A stretch of 64,000 nucleotides of DNA from NCBI GenBank assembly GCA_001643675.2, contig LSRY02000043.1:542501-606500 (forward strand). Reading direction: 5' to 3'. A program made the translations under genes and the position numbers. The notes beneath the pieces are model-generated. The model was not told the DNA's origin. It saw only the letters and a list, made by a program, of their open reading frames with translations, and did not search any database. Shown in pieces: positions 1 through 11,529 of this stretch. Numbering within the stretch: the stretch's first letter is position 1; the number at the start of each line of letters is the position of its first letter. This DNA comes from Monocercomonoides exilis. Its lineage: Eukaryota > Preaxostyla > Oxymonadida > Polymastigidae.

Positions 1-61
1 TTACTGTGTTTTAAACCGAAATGAATGTTTTGAATTTTTAACAAAAAATGTTATTCAAACA

Positions 62-333
62 TGGGGGAAAATACGGACTTTCATGCTTTTTTTACACTTA
101 TCATTGAAAAATTTTGCTTCACTCATAACTTTATTTCCCTTTCTCAGATTTCAAAATAAATTTGATTTTCATATCCGTAAACTGGCGCAGTTGAAATAGA
201 AACACAAAGTTTTCCTTCATTTCACGAATGTCAAAAAATGAGCCCATTTTTGTTGTGTTTTTTGATCTCAAAAAGTCAATGAAAAGTGCATAATTTTTCA
301 ATGAAAATGAATGAAGTGAAATATTCTCCCCCA
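62..333. repeat. MITE, family C (TGGGGGAAAATA ends)
   Basis: About 272 bp with inverted ends TGGGGGAAAATA and its near complement TATTCTCCCCCA. The same unit recurs at 36781-37050 and, inverted, at 38471-38740, with matching internal blocks such as the segment around CGGACTTTCA and the segment around AAAAGTGCATAATTTTTC. No transposase. The 36781 copy has clear TA target duplications; here the flanks (CA left, TA right) are imperfect. Confidence 0.75.
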
Positions 334-953
334 TATAATAAAATTTTAATATTTTCAACAATTTTTTTGTTCCCACGTTTGAAACTTCAATAAAATGAAA
401 ATAAAAACATTGTTGAGGTTTTGATATCCAATTAAGGAAAGTTTAATCCGTGGGAACAAAAAACTGATAAAAATATGAAAATTTTTATCTTATTTGAAAA
501 TAAAAAAAAGTAATTTTTCAAATAAAAATTTTGCCATGCAAGCATTCAAAAAAAAAAAAAAACAGTTATCAAAATATTGATTCTTCCCTTCAGAAAATAT
601 TTTATCTTTGGAAAAAAGTACACACACAATGAAAGTTTTATAAAGAATATTAAACTGAAATCAAAAGATAACAAAAGAAACAAAGATTTGCGAGTATTTA
701 TCGACTTATGTTTGATTGTGAAACTTTGTGAAATAATTCAAAAATATTTGTTTATTCAATTTTTAAATGTTTAAAACTCTAAATATTCATGTTATTCAAA
801 TTATTCATATTTTTCAAAGCGCATTGTTAAAAGTCAAGCAAATAACTTGTTTAAAAAAAGGAGAGAATAATTTCACTTTTGCAATCTATTGTTTTTAAAG
901 AAATATGGTAATCAATTTGATCTTTTGTTGAAAAAATAAAGAATAACATTAAA
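334..953. other. AT-rich intergenic region with a degraded MITE fragment
   Basis: No gene is seen. Positions about 376-505 resemble the middle and right part of family A/B MITEs: a GTTTGAAACTTCA block, then GTGGGAACA and a poly-T stretch before ATTTGAAAAT. This looks like a truncated copy. The rest is low-complexity A/T, presumably including the promoter of the gene starting at 954. Confidence 0.4.
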
Positions 954-3900
954 ATGATGAATTTTTCTAGATTGAGTTTTATGATTTTGGCAGTGCTGTT
1001 AGGAGTCCACGTGAGCTGTATGGAGAATGAGGGAGCTGAGGATCTTGTGAGATTGAAAGTGAGAGTTCAAAGATACTTAACAGGGGAAGTATTGAATGCT
1101 TCTTTGACGTTCGATTTTGTGAACAAGGAAAACGAGCTACTCCAATCAGTGTCATGCGATGCTAGAACGGAGAAAACAGGAATTTTGGAGTTTTCTAAAG
1201 AACAAATTAGGCAATTGAAGGGTGAAGACGATGAAGCATCTTTCACAGTTAAAGTTACAGTTTCAAACGACCAAAAGGGAAGATATGAAATTGTGCGACT
1301 GGAAAAGAGGAACGAAAATGATAAGCTGGAAACCAATAGTAATAATAATGAATTCAATTATGAAAACGATATTGTTGTGGCAGAAGTTGAGAAGGAAGGA
1401 AACAATCCATATGTGAAAATGGCATTTGTTAGAACAATACCTACACTGTATGCTTACGATATTTTATCAATGAATCAAGAATATATCCAGTATTCTGGCG
1501 ATGATGCCGAACTTGAGATCCAAATACACGATCAGTACAAAGGAAAGGTGAAGCGATTTGCTTTAATACAAAACAATAAGGAAATAGTCACAAGTACGAA
1601 TACTGTATTTGCTCTTAGAAAAGGAAAAGATAAGATTTCGAGAATTTTTGAGTTACATAAACCAATCAGTCTCGAAGTTGACGACGGATACAAGAAATAC
1701 ACAATTCCTACACTGCTTAAGATTGTGGATAATCCGCAGATTATGAAAAACATGACGCTTAACAATGGGAGAGACGTTATGGGAGGAGTAGCCCCGAAAC
1801 AAGACTTGTGGCTGTTTGAAAATATTGATGCTGGAATTAACACACCCTTTTGGTCGGTGCAGATGTCGATTAACGAAGGATTCTTGACAGTTGTTGCTGG
1901 TCTTCAGATGCAAGTTTCAAAAGAAGGCGTTCTTACAGAGGCAAAGCTTCTGAAACAGATTGTTCAGGGAAAAAAGGATGCAACAGAAATGATTAATCGG
2001 CTGAAGGGGCTAAGCAATACTAAGATTGATAAAGTTAAAGACAAAGATTTTTCATTCAATGCGTATGGGAGGGGGTCTATTGTATTCAATATAGACGATA
2101 AATTGGAAGTTATAGACGGATGTGCAATGATGGGAATTGGGGCTGGATTTGAGTTCTCAATGCATTGGGCTGCTGGACCAATTCCAATGTATATTGTATT
2201 TGGACTTGCAGCCGATGGAGCTATGTCTCAGAAGCCGATTTCAAACCCGAAGACAAATGAAGACATTTACAAAGACATGTCTGTGATGTTTTCATTGAAG
2301 GCGTATGTGGAAGGCGGAGCAGGGATCCGTGGCTTTTTGTCAGTTGGCGCGAGGTTATCTGCAATATATTCGTTTACTGGGGATGATATCAGAAACATGA
2401 AGGTGACACAGACAGTAACTATTGCCGGAAGCATCGAATTGAGCGTGCTGTTCATATTTACATGGGAAAAGACCATCAAAAAGCACACTTGGGATCTACA
2501 AAAGCCAAAGCAGGAAACTGGAATGTTTTTGGATATGGATAACGAGGAAGAGAACGAGTTTGCGCAATATGAATACTTGGAAGATGCGTTTGTAGTGCGA
2601 AACGGATGGATTCCCGAGGTTCCTGAAGTGATTATGAACTTTAATTCCGAAGAGGCTTATGAAGGCGCGATTGTGGAGAGCGCAATAGGAGAAAATGTGG
2701 TGGTGAAGAACATTATTCCGAGTTGCAAGCCTTTGCTGGTTCCGATCCAAAAGGGCAAAATGGAAGTTTTGTTCTACACATCTATACGAACTGAAGGACA
2801 TGATTCAGACAGGCCAGTCATCATGACTGCGATTCGCAATGTGCGAAAGCTGAAGCTGAACGAAAAAGACGAAAAAGAAGAATTTTACAATTTCAAAACT
2901 ATCACAGATGACCCCAAAAACGAGCCGAGAGCGGAATATCGCTTTGAAACTGTGATATTTGACGGAGAACTATATGTTGTGTTTGAAAAAGCGGCAACGT
3001 CACTAAAGCTGGACGGTGCCAAAGCAACGCTGAGGGAGGCGATTAAACGAATCAACATCGAAATATACAGGCTGAATTTCCCATGGATTGGAAAACCGTC
3101 ATGGAAGAAAATTGGTACAATCAAAAGTCCGTCCGATGTCTATTTCTCTAAGTTCACTGTTTCTATGATGAGCGGAAGGTTCATAATTGGCGTGGTGGAG
3201 TGCGAAGCGGGCGACTATTTCCAGAAGAAAGGAGCGCTTCGTATCAAAATGTATGAAGTGAAAGATAAAGGAGAGATTAAAGGGCCAATACTGACAAAGG
3301 AAATGGATGAACGCCAGGTTGTACATGAACTTCGCGTATACGGATATATGAAGCATCCCAACGGATTAAACGAGATGGTATATGCATACACTACAACTGG
3401 AATAAACGAAGAACAACGCTTAAACAATCGGCAACTGTACCTGTACAAAGATAGGGTTACAGTAAGCTACATTTTCTTTGGTGATAATTTCTATTTTGCG
3501 AATGTGAGAAAACCAGATGGCCACATCGGAGTGTTTTTGTTTTGTTCTGACACTATATTTAAAGATACAAATGGGAAAAAAGACTACATCTCAAAGGTTC
3601 GTGGGTACGCAGAGATCAAACTCGGACAGAATTTGGCAAGCGCAGAATGGAGTGCACCTCAAGGAGATCTGAGCATTGGATCAGATTTCTCTCTCGTGCT
3701 GGACAAAGACGGAGTGTTCCATTCGTTTATGAGTCCAGGAAAGGATATCAACAAGAATGAAACAAGCACTTTGATTGGGTTTTCTATGAACAAGCCAGGA
3801 GAATGTGTACAACTGGAGTCAGGAGGCAAAGAGGTGCTGAATGCCAATGGATGGTATTCGGAATATGGCAGATTGCGTATGGTGTATCTGACGAAGCGTT

Positions 3901-5390
3901 CGAAAGACCCAACTGACATGAATTACGATCTGTGTGTGCAAGCTATTCGTTATGTTCCTGTTGCTGAAATTACCAAAGTGACAGAGAACTTTGAGACGGA
4001 AGCATCAAAGAGGCAAGTGGAAGGGAAAGAATACTCAGTATTTCTTGATGTGAAGAATGTGGGACTTGGGAAAGCGTCATCACTGCGTGTGCGTTCTGTG
4101 CGGAGAGACAACCGATCAGACGTTATTGAATTAATACACAAGATACCAGATTCCCTTGCCAGCGCCAGTACAATAAGCGGTGTTGAGTGCAAGGTGAGAA
4201 TACCTGATGAACCGAACCCAAGGAAAAGGCATGAATATGAAATTACAGTTACTCCTCAGTATGTGGAAGGGGGCAAAGTTTACGATGCAGACTGCTCGAT
4301 GATGAAAGTCTTCACCAGCGGAATCAATTTGTGCATGGTACGAGTGATAAAGTTGTGGCGCGAAAAAGACGAAGAGATTCTGAGAGTTTATTGTGATGCA
4401 CCTAATGGCGTGGTGCGTGATCAGGTAAAAGTGGTGCCTTATGATGCGAAAACGGGAAAACCTTCGAAAGTTTTCAGAGAGCAAATAATTTTAATTCCCG
4501 GAGACAAGCTGGCGTTTGTTGATTATGTGGTTGTTTACGGAAGCATGTTTGAGAAGCCAGACATGGAAGACATCGATATTGAACAGCACAATGAGTCAGT
4601 CAGCCCCTGGCTGCGCAATCTTTATTTCGTATTGGAGTTCCGCAAAGGAGAAGAATCAGCCCCTGAGCCATTTTCCATTCCGAATCCATACAAGACACGG
4701 GCGAATATCGTTGTGGATGCAGTGAGAGCAGAAAGCGGGGCGTTTGGGCCGGACGGAGAAATCAAAGTGGAGTTTGAGGCGGTAAATAACTTCCCCGAAG
4801 ACGCAGAAGATGTGCAAGTGTATGTGGATCTTATCCGACGAGAGAGCGGCGAAGTTGCACAAACACAGTGTGTACTTATCAATTTGCATCGATTTGAGAG
4901 GCGGATTGTCACAACGAAAATTTTCATTGTGGAAGGAGATGTCAGAGAATATGATGTGCGTGTGTATGGGAAAGGAGGGAAGTTTGATATTTATGGGAAG
5001 CTGAAGAGGGCAGTGAGGGACGCAGTTGTGGATGTGTGTGAAGAAGTGACAGGGGAGTCTGTTGAGAATGCTATGCCGGAATCTTTGTTGACAGATACTC
5101 CAATTGTTAAAAGAACAAAAGAAGCTGCCTCAAAGATGCTGAAAGAGGCTTCTTCAATGCAAAAAGAGCAGATTTTGTTGAGGTTGGAAGAAGAGCTTAA
5201 ACTGAAATTCTCAGACTTTCACAGCGAGGAGCTGTTATCAGATAGCAAAGAAAGCGAAAAGATGATGGAAGATGTAGATTCGTTGTTTGATGAAGTACTC
5301 CGAGCGAAATCTCTTACAATTTCTGTTGCACTTGCTGAATTAAATTCCGCTTCAACGAAGGATTCATTATCTTTCCGGGATGAATTGTAA
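954..5390 (+). CDS. Large secretory-pathway protein with C-terminal RDEL, 1478 aa
   Basis: Single uninterrupted frame of 1478 codons with no intron. Residues 1-22 form a typical signal peptide (MMNFSRLSFMILAVLLG then VHVSC), so the protein enters the ER. Residues about 380-515 are glycine-rich alternating hydrophobic strands. Residues about 1010-1120 look like a CARDB/Ig-like adhesion fold (motif VFLDVKNVGLGKASSLRVRS), and about 1245-1345 contain a second beta-sandwich-like segment. The last ~120 residues are charged and helical. The chain ends SFRDEL, a variant of the KDEL/HDEL ER-retention signal, so it may be ER-lumenal rather than surface-exposed. GC content is clearly higher than the flanks, consistent with coding. 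The start is the first of two adjacent ATGs; the upstream region is non-coding poly(A)-rich. No specific family is recognised and no enzymatic motif is seen. Function unknown. Confidence 0.9.
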   Translation: MMNFSRLSFMILAVLLGVHVSCMENEGAEDLVRLKVRVQRYLTGEVLNASLTFDFVNKENELLQSVSCDARTEKTGILEFSKEQIRQLKGEDDEASFTVKVTVSNDQKGRYEIVRLEKRNENDKLETNSNNNEFNYENDIVVAEVEKEGNNPYVKMAFVRTIPTLYAYDILSMNQEYIQYSGDDAELEIQIHDQYKGKVKRFALIQNNKEIVTSTNTVFALRKGKDKISRIFELHKPISLEVDDGYKKYTIPTLLKIVDNPQIMKNMTLNNGRDVMGGVAPKQDLWLFENIDAGINTPFWSVQMSINEGFLTVVAGLQMQVSKEGVLTEAKLLKQIVQGKKDATEMINRLKGLSNTKIDKVKDKDFSFNAYGRGSIVFNIDDKLEVIDGCAMMGIGAGFEFSMHWAAGPIPMYIVFGLAADGAMSQKPISNPKTNEDIYKDMSVMFSLKAYVEGGAGIRGFLSVGARLSAIYSFTGDDIRNMKVTQTVTIAGSIELSVLFIFTWEKTIKKHTWDLQKPKQETGMFLDMDNEEENEFAQYEYLEDAFVVRNGWIPEVPEVIMNFNSEEAYEGAIVESAIGENVVVKNIIPSCKPLLVPIQKGKMEVLFYTSIRTEGHDSDRPVIMTAIRNVRKLKLNEKDEKEEFYNFKTITDDPKNEPRAEYRFETVIFDGELYVVFEKAATSLKLDGAKATLREAIKRINIEIYRLNFPWIGKPSWKKIGTIKSPSDVYFSKFTVSMMSGRFIIGVVECEAGDYFQKKGALRIKMYEVKDKGEIKGPILTKEMDERQVVHELRVYGYMKHPNGLNEMVYAYTTTGINEEQRLNNRQLYLYKDRVTVSYIFFGDNFYFANVRKPDGHIGVFLFCSDTIFKDTNGKKDYISKVRGYAEIKLGQNLASAEWSAPQGDLSIGSDFSLVLDKDGVFHSFMSPGKDINKNETSTLIGFSMNKPGECVQLESGGKEVLNANGWYSEYGRLRMVYLTKRSKDPTDMNYDLCVQAIRYVPVAEITKVTENFETEASKRQVEGKEYSVFLDVKNVGLGKASSLRVRSVRRDNRSDVIELIHKIPDSLASASTISGVECKVRIPDEPNPRKRHEYEITVTPQYVEGGKVYDADCSMMKVFTSGINLCMVRVIKLWREKDEEILRVYCDAPNGVVRDQVKVVPYDAKTGKPSKVFREQIILIPGDKLAFVDYVVVYGSMFEKPDMEDIDIEQHNESVSPWLRNLYFVLEFRKGEESAPEPFSIPNPYKTRANIVVDAVRAESGAFGPDGEIKVEFEAVNNFPEDAEDVQVYVDLIRRESGEVAQTQCVLINLHRFERRIVTTKIFIVEGDVREYDVRVYGKGGKFDIYGKLKRAVRDAVVDVCEEVTGESVENAMPESLLTDTPIVKRTKEAASKMLKEASSMQKEQILLRLEEELKLKFSDFHSEELLSDSKESEKMMEDVDSLFDEVLRAKSLTISVALAELNSASTKDSLSFRDEL

Positions 5391-6582
5391 AGAAAAAGAA
5401 AGAAAGAGAAAGAGAGAAGAAGGTTATTTGATAAGATGAAATCTGGGCAATCTAAATAGTTGCCGTTTTCGTCTTTTATTATTAATTGCGATTATCAACA
5501 TAAGGATAGCCTGCTATCCGTTTAATATGAACAAGTCAATTACAACAAATTCCCTCTTTTGATATTTTCAGTTTATGAAGTTTTATTTTACGACTTATTT
5601 TTCTTTATCCATATTTTTTATTTAATATTTTGATATTTTAATTATTATAACTCTTTTTTTCTTTTATGAGTTTAATTTGCCAATTCGCTATGAATATTTT
5701 TCGATTCTATTCTTTATAATTTGCTATTATTTATTGGGCGCCTTTTTATTAAAAGATATTTTTTCATTTTTTATATGATCATTTTTATTTATTTTGATTT
5801 AAATATTTTTTTTTTTGCAGTTTATGGAATGTGTACGGTTTCGGTATGCACCGAAATAAACAAAGAATTTCTTTTCCAACAAAATTTAAGAATATTTTAA
5901 TTAATTTTTTTTTTTTTTTCGTCAAAGCAACGATACAAAATTCAATAATTAATTTCATATAAATTTCTTTCAAATACAACTGTCCAAAGCTCGAGGGTTC
6001 AGTTCTTTTCTTTTTCAAAACTTTTTCTTTCTTAATTTCTTTTTTTTTCCTTCGATTTCCAAAAAGTCTTCTTTTTCATAATTATTACTTTTGCAAAAAT
6101 GGTTATCTGATTCTGTCAACTGGCAAATAAGTGAATTAAAACATTCATTTGTGGTTTATCACAAACAGATAAGCTGGACAGAAACTTTACGAAGCCTTTG
6201 GATGTTAAATGTGGAATAAATTGCTTCGCATTTTGATGTCGTTTTAGCTGTAATGTTTGTAGTTTGAACATTCATTTTCTTTTGCAATTTTCCAACCAAA
6301 TACTACATTTTGAACTGTCAACCGGATAACACAAAAACATATTAATATTATTTGGATGATTATCTTTTTTTCCTTTTTTCTCGCAAATCAGTTGTTCAAA
6401 AAATTCTCCAATTTCTTGTTAATTTGTTTAAGTCACTAAAAGGCAAAGCACAAGAAAATATTAAAGATATACAAGCACGGAACAAATCATGGAATTTATC
6501 AATAATTGATAAAAATTTGCCCCATACGCATAATTCAATCAACAATCCAGAATTAAAGAAAAGAAAAGATATGAATAAAAAA
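5391..6582. other. AT-rich intergenic region
   Basis: About 1.2 kb between the convergent 3' ends of the 954-5390 gene and the DNAJC21-like gene. It consists of T-rich and A-rich tracts; short frames have no coding character. I see nothing further to annotate. Confidence 0.5.
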
Positions 6583-8807
6583 TCACTTTCTCTTTTTCTG
6601 AGGTGGAAGAGGAACTGCATGTCCAGTTTCTTTCAAGTGACTGAATAACTTATTTCGAGTGTCAAAAGGAGCATTGCAGACGGAGCACCTCTGCATGAAT
6701 GAGGAAAAGAAACATCATAATAAGCAAGTAAAAAATTCATTTTTATATGAGTATTGAAGAAAGGAAAAAAAAAAATTAAAAACAAAACAAAAAATAAAAA
6801 AAAAACATACATATGCAACAATTTCTTCTTCGTGTTCTCCTCTTCTTCTTCGCCGTCCATACTCCATTTTGCGGCCTTCTTCTTCTTTTTTCTTTTTCTC
6901 AGCCTTCAATTGCTCCTTCAATCTTTCTTTCTCTCTTTCCTTTTCTCTTTTTCTTGCTTTCTTTGAGAGTGGTTGAGTTGATGACTGAGGAATGCTCGAT
7001 GAAATAAATTCTGAACCAAAACCTGACCGCTTTCGTTGCTTTGATCTTTTCGTAGATTTAGGCAGAGAGATTTCTTCTTCATCTTCTGCCATTTCTTCAT
7101 TATCATTATCATTATCATCTTCTTTTTCTTCATTATTTTCTTCTTCTTCTTCTTCTTCTATTTTCTTTTCATTCGATGCATTTTCTTCTTCAATGTCATC
7201 TTCTTTATCTTCATATTCTTCCTTCCTTTTTCCTTCTTTTTCACTATCGCCCTCTTCAGTTTCAGCTTCTTCACTTGCATCAATTTCTTTCTCGTTTCTT
7301 TCTTCCTCTTCCTCTTCCTCTTCCTCTTTTCCTTCATCATCATCTTCTTCTTCCCTCTCTTCTGCTTCTTCAACATCTTCCTCTTCCTCCACCTCCACTT
7401 CTTCCTCTTCCTCTTCTTCTTCTTCTTCGTTTTCCTCTAATTTCCTTTCCCTTTTCTGGGATGAAACTTTTGACGTATCTGTATTTTGCTTCGTCTTTGT
7501 TTTCTTTTCGTTTTGTTGGTGCTTTTTAGATTGAAAATGATTAGTCAATCTGTTGAAAGATATTAGAAAAAAAAATTTGATATTAAAGAAACAAACAATT
7601 CAATTCATCAACACAATAAAACAAACTGTTGTAATGATTTAAATTCCTTACGGCAACACTGGCAGAACAATGGAATTTCTTCATCTTTCGCTCTTCCTTT
7701 ATTTGATTTTTTGTCTTTTGAATGTTTGTCTTTGGCAAAAGACTTGCTTTCAACATTGCTGTCGTCATTTTCGGTATCATCTGCTTCTATATCGAACAAA
7801 GCTTCATCATTTGCTTCTGCAAATTTTGCTTTTTCTTCGTTTGCTTTTTGCTTTTTTCTTCGCTTTTCGAAGTTTATTCCTTCACTTTTAATGAAAAACT
7901 CCAATTCTTCATCTTCGTCTCCGTCTTCATATTCTTCCTCATCTTCTGTTTCAAAGTCAAGCTCATCATCATCCTCTCTTTCCTCATCACCATCGTCGTC
8001 CCATCCAAACCATTTCTCTTTTTCTGCTTGTTGCATCATTTGTTCGTGCATTCTTTTTTGCCTTTCCTTTGCTTTAGCTTTTTTCTCCTCTGCTTTTTTG
8101 GCTTTCTTTATTTCTTTCTCTCTTCTCTTTCGCTGAATTTTTTCCTGCCGCTTGTCGTGCTTAAATACAAATTCAACAAGCTGTTTAACCTGCATATTAG
8201 CTTCTTTTCTCCCGAGCACTCTTTCTTTTTCATTCTCTTTTTCCATTGCCCTTCTCACTTGACGGTTTTCTGCACGACGTGTGTCGAACTTGTCTCTCCA
8301 AGAAAAATTGCGCTTTGTTTTAAAAGATTTCCAAAAAGCATAAAAAGCTATTACGTCTGCATCATTTGTTTTTGAATTTCCAAATTCAGGCATTGAAGAA
8401 CCTGAGCCGTCCCATTGAGAAATTTCTTTGAAAGCTTCTGTGTAAACTGCATAAAATCCATCTTGATCATCTCCATACCCGTGATAGCACGACGAAGTTA
8501 AATATGTAGAGACGTCAAAAGGAAAATCTAATTCATTTTTATCGTCATCTTCTTCGTCACATCCTTTTTCGACTTCATCACGATGATCTTCGTACCAACG
8601 TCTTTTAATAGGATCACTTAACATCTCATAGGCTGACTGTATTTTTTTAAATGATGCTGCTGCTTCTTCTTGATTATCTAAATTTTTATCTGGATGAAAT
8701 CTTAGTGCAAGCTTTCGATAAGCTTTTTTAATGTCTGAATCTGTTGCTCCAAGATCTGTCAATCCTAGAATTTTTAGGGGATCATTTCCTTTGTACTCCA
8801 ACGTCAT
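6583..8807 (-). CDS. DNAJC21: DNAJC21/Jjj1-type J-domain co-chaperone, three exons, 675 aa
   Basis: Exons 8807-7627, 7549-6811 and 6690-6583. The introns (77 and 120 nt) have donors GTTTGT and GTATGT, and acceptors CAACAG and CATGCAG. A J domain with HPD at residues 38-40 is followed by the family-specific block [18 protein letters not shown] and a basic, charged helix. A first C2H2 finger, C382-x2-C385-x12-H398-x5-H404, is split by intron 1. Then come ~200 residues of Glu/Lys low complexity, and a second finger, C642-x2-C645-x12-H658-x5-H664, lies in exon 3. This order (J domain, two C2H2 fingers) is diagnostic of DNAJC21/Jjj1, which in yeast works with Hsp70 in cytoplasmic 60S ribosomal-subunit maturation. 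I chose the ATG at 8807 over one 39 nt upstream because the J domain starts right after it. The unusually long acidic stretch between the fingers is the odd feature. Confidence 0.93.
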
Positions 8808-9137
8808 ATATAATTTACTCGAAGAATAATCGATTAATTTTTGCAAAAAAGAATTAAATTTAAAATTTAAAATGGGAATATAAAATTAATAATTATTGTT
8901 GAATGCAATTTTTCGAAAAGTTTATCTTATCATTGATACAATATTCTTTTTGGAAATGTCAGACCCGTGCAACACGACTCGCAACTTTTTGCACCTGTCG
9001 GTCATTTAAAAAAAAAAAAGAAAAAAAAACACGAAGTTGAGATAATATTTGTTTTATTAACACATTTTAGTCGAGTGTTCCAGAAAAAGCAAAAATTGTT
9101 AGTTTATTCTATTTCTTTAAGAAAAGTGAGCGATATA
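8808..9137. other. 5' flank of the DNAJC21-like gene
   Basis: AT-rich, with two short poly(A) stretches near 9010-9030. It presumably holds the promoter of the minus-strand gene. No recognisable element. Confidence 0.4.
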
Positions 9138-9380
9138 TGTCAAAATTTTTTTGAAAAGTTCATTTTGTTTAATTTTCAGGAAAATTTGAAAAATGAATGT
9201 TTTCATCAATTTTTCATACCAAATCACCAAATCTCGCTATCATGTTAACATCATTTTAGCAATGTTATTATTTCCATTTGAGTGAAGTTTCGTGAGTGTG
9301 AACAGAAAATTGATGAAAATATGAATAATTAATATTATTAGAAGATTAAACTAACGGAACTTTTCAAAATAATTTTGACA
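9138..9380. repeat. MITE, family B (TGTCAAAATTTTTTTG ends)
   Basis: 243 bp with terminal inverted repeats starting TGTCAAAATTTTTTTGAAAA, flanked by a TA dinucleotide on both sides. Similar copies lie at 38863-39104, 61527-61766 and 61840-62081. Non-coding. Confidence 0.8.
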
Positions 9381-9521
9381 TATTTCCATTTTATTTTGAC
9401 TGTTTTCCGATTCATTCTTTTTGTCAATTGGTCGTATTCATTTCCGCTTTGTTTAACCTATTTTTTATTATCAGTTCTCACAACTTCATGAGCATGATAA
9501 GAAAAAGGAGGCTGTCTAATA

Positions 9522-11527
9522 GGGTCATCTTTTTATTGGCACTTTTTTCTTTATTGGCACCAAAATTTTTTGTAATGAAAAAAAGGTAAAAACACATCAA
9601 AAAATACAAAACTCGAATCAATTACTCTTCTTACTTTTCTTTTTCCATTTTCACGTTCAAAGGGGTCAAATTCATCACTTGTTTCATCGTCATCATTCTT
9701 AATTTTTCTGAATTTCCTTTTCACTTTTTTCTCCAAAGGCAATTCTTCTTCTTCAATTTTTTTTTCATTTTCTGCAATTTCTTCAATTTTTATCTTGTGT
9801 TTTTCATTTTCCTTATCCCATTCATCAAGAAGCTTTTCTTTTGTTATTTCTTTTCCGAAAAAGTCGAAACAATGTGAATGAGAAGGAATGAAGTATATAG
9901 AAGACTGAGGAAGCTTCATAAGAACCGATCTTGATCCATTGCTGAGGACTCCGCTGTTAATGAAGGCTTTTTTGATCACCGATGTGGTGAATGCTGTGTG
10001 AAGGACTTGTGGTAACACATCTGCAACAGCTGTTCTTTTTGAAGATGAGGAGGTGGATGATGGAGAGCTGTATTTGTTTGAAAGCTCTGACTTCATCACT
10101 GCAAATACGCCTCAGTTCAGCGGTAACGATATGTGTGGTATGAGGAACGAAGGTGACGACATCAATTTCTGCGTCTTTAAACTGTCTCCATGTAGTTGGA
10201 TCAGCCCGTGATGAGTGCGAGTCCAGGAGAAGAAGGCAACGATGAGTTTATTTAAGAATTCGCTTTCTTCTGTCAATGATAACTGGCAGCAGAACTGTTA
10301 AGGCGTATTTTTGAATGCTGTTTTGTCCATCCAGCCGTTTGTGTTTGGCCAAATGTCAAGCGACGGCGTCAACAGTGTTGTCAGTTCTTTCGGAAGATTT
10401 GCGCTCGGCCACAGCACAATAGACGGACGCGAGAAACCATCAGCAGCTTCTCTGGTAACGAGAGATGCATTCTGCGTCTTTTTGGCAGTCTTTTTGAACC
10501 CATCTTGCTCATCTGAGGTATGAACAACAATGCCACGTGAAGAAGTTGGAATGCGAAGCGAAGATTCGTCAAAATTGAAGATTAATTATTCTGGATATTT
10601 GTTTTCATCGTGTAATGATTGTAATTCTGTATACCGCGGCTTTAGGATTTTCTGACAAGATGCTGTAAGTCTGTTGATGTCAACTTGCTCTGGAAGCGAT
10701 GACTTTAATTCCGGATGGCGCTTTATGAAGGCGTAAACTCTCTTTAAAGTTACAGTCTTTTTCTTCTTTTCTTCATTTTCTCCTTCTTCTTCACTATCGT
10801 TTATAATATTTTCCATCAAAATACCAATTAATATACAATTTAAATATCATTTGCAAACCAGATCGCGCGCTTTTCGTAACGTGAGACTTGTCCCAGATCG
10901 AGATTCTATTGGAACTTCTTCTAAGAATTGCTCTTCTTTTTCGCCGTTGATAATTGGCGGGTGCCCAACTTTTGCAATCGGCCTGCCATTTTTAATAGCT
11001 TAAACAGCATGCTCCAATGACTTCTTGCTTATTCCACCGTATTTTACTCCATCGACCAGCCTGACAACCTTGTCATTTACAATGTGCGAAATCCTTTCCA
11101 ATCTTGAACTATATTTTCTGTAACGTAATGTGGACATTGCTTCCTTCAGCCGCTTCTGTGCCGCTTCAGCTTTCTTTTTCACTAGTGATTTCATGTATAT
11201 AAAATGGGTTAGGATCATTAATATATTTTTTTATTTATTAATTCTCATTAAAGAATTTTTAATTAATTTTTAAATTTTTGAATGAATAAGAAATATTTTC
11301 AAACCTTTGCGCAGTCCAATTTCTCATGAAAGCTCAATGGAAGGACTTGAACCCCCTCCCATTTCCCCCCATGAGAAATTGGATTTCTTTCAAAATTCAA
11401 ATATTAGAATACTTCACATTTGTATATATACCAAAAATATATTTTTAAATATCATTTGTGGGTCAGATTAATTTTTATTAAAAAAAAAGTGCCAATAAAG
11501 AAAAAAATGCCAATAAAAAGATGACCC
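9522..11527 (-). mobile_element. Pogo/Tc1-mariner-type DNA transposon with TA target duplication
   Basis: 2006 bp bounded by inverted repeats: GGGTCATCTTTTTATTGGCA on the left and its complement ending TAAAAAGATGACCC on the right. TA lies immediately outside both ends (9520-9521 and 11528-11529). The repeats contain a doubled TTATTGGCA motif. The interior carries a minus-strand transposase relic, described separately. A TA duplication plus a DDE transposase with an N-terminal helix-turn-helix fits the pogo/Tigger branch of Tc1/mariner. Confidence 0.85.
9551..11218 (-). pseudogene. Decayed pogo-like DDE transposase
   Basis: Reading from 11218 leftwards, a basic helix-turn-helix region (around VKYGGISKKSLEHAV, then NGRPIAKVGHPP) precedes a linker. 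Near 10585 comes the first catalytic block, FNFDESS. Near 10230, in another frame, is a second acidic block, LLLDSHSSR, followed by VVTFVPHTTHI. These match the D and D/E blocks and the PHTTH segment of pogo/Tigger DDE superfamily endonucleases. The reading is broken by in-frame stops (after HAV near 10998, before LIFNF, and near 10300) and by at least one frameshift between the two acidic blocks, so it cannot make a full enzyme. The charged C-terminal part, Ser- then Glu/Lys-rich, is still open at 9551-10099. Confidence 0.75.
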
Positions 11528-11529
11528 TA

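Noticed and set aside
6992-7534. Plus-strand Ser-rich 180-codon frame.
   Set aside because: It is the antisense shadow of the Glu-rich exon 2 of the DNAJC21-like gene.
11305-11385. A 14-bp inverted repeat (CCAATTTCTCATG) enclosing a GGTTCAAGTCC-like sequence, resembling a tRNA T-arm.
   Set aside because: The space between stems is too short for a full tRNA and no D-arm or anticodon arm can be drawn. It lies inside the pogo-like element.
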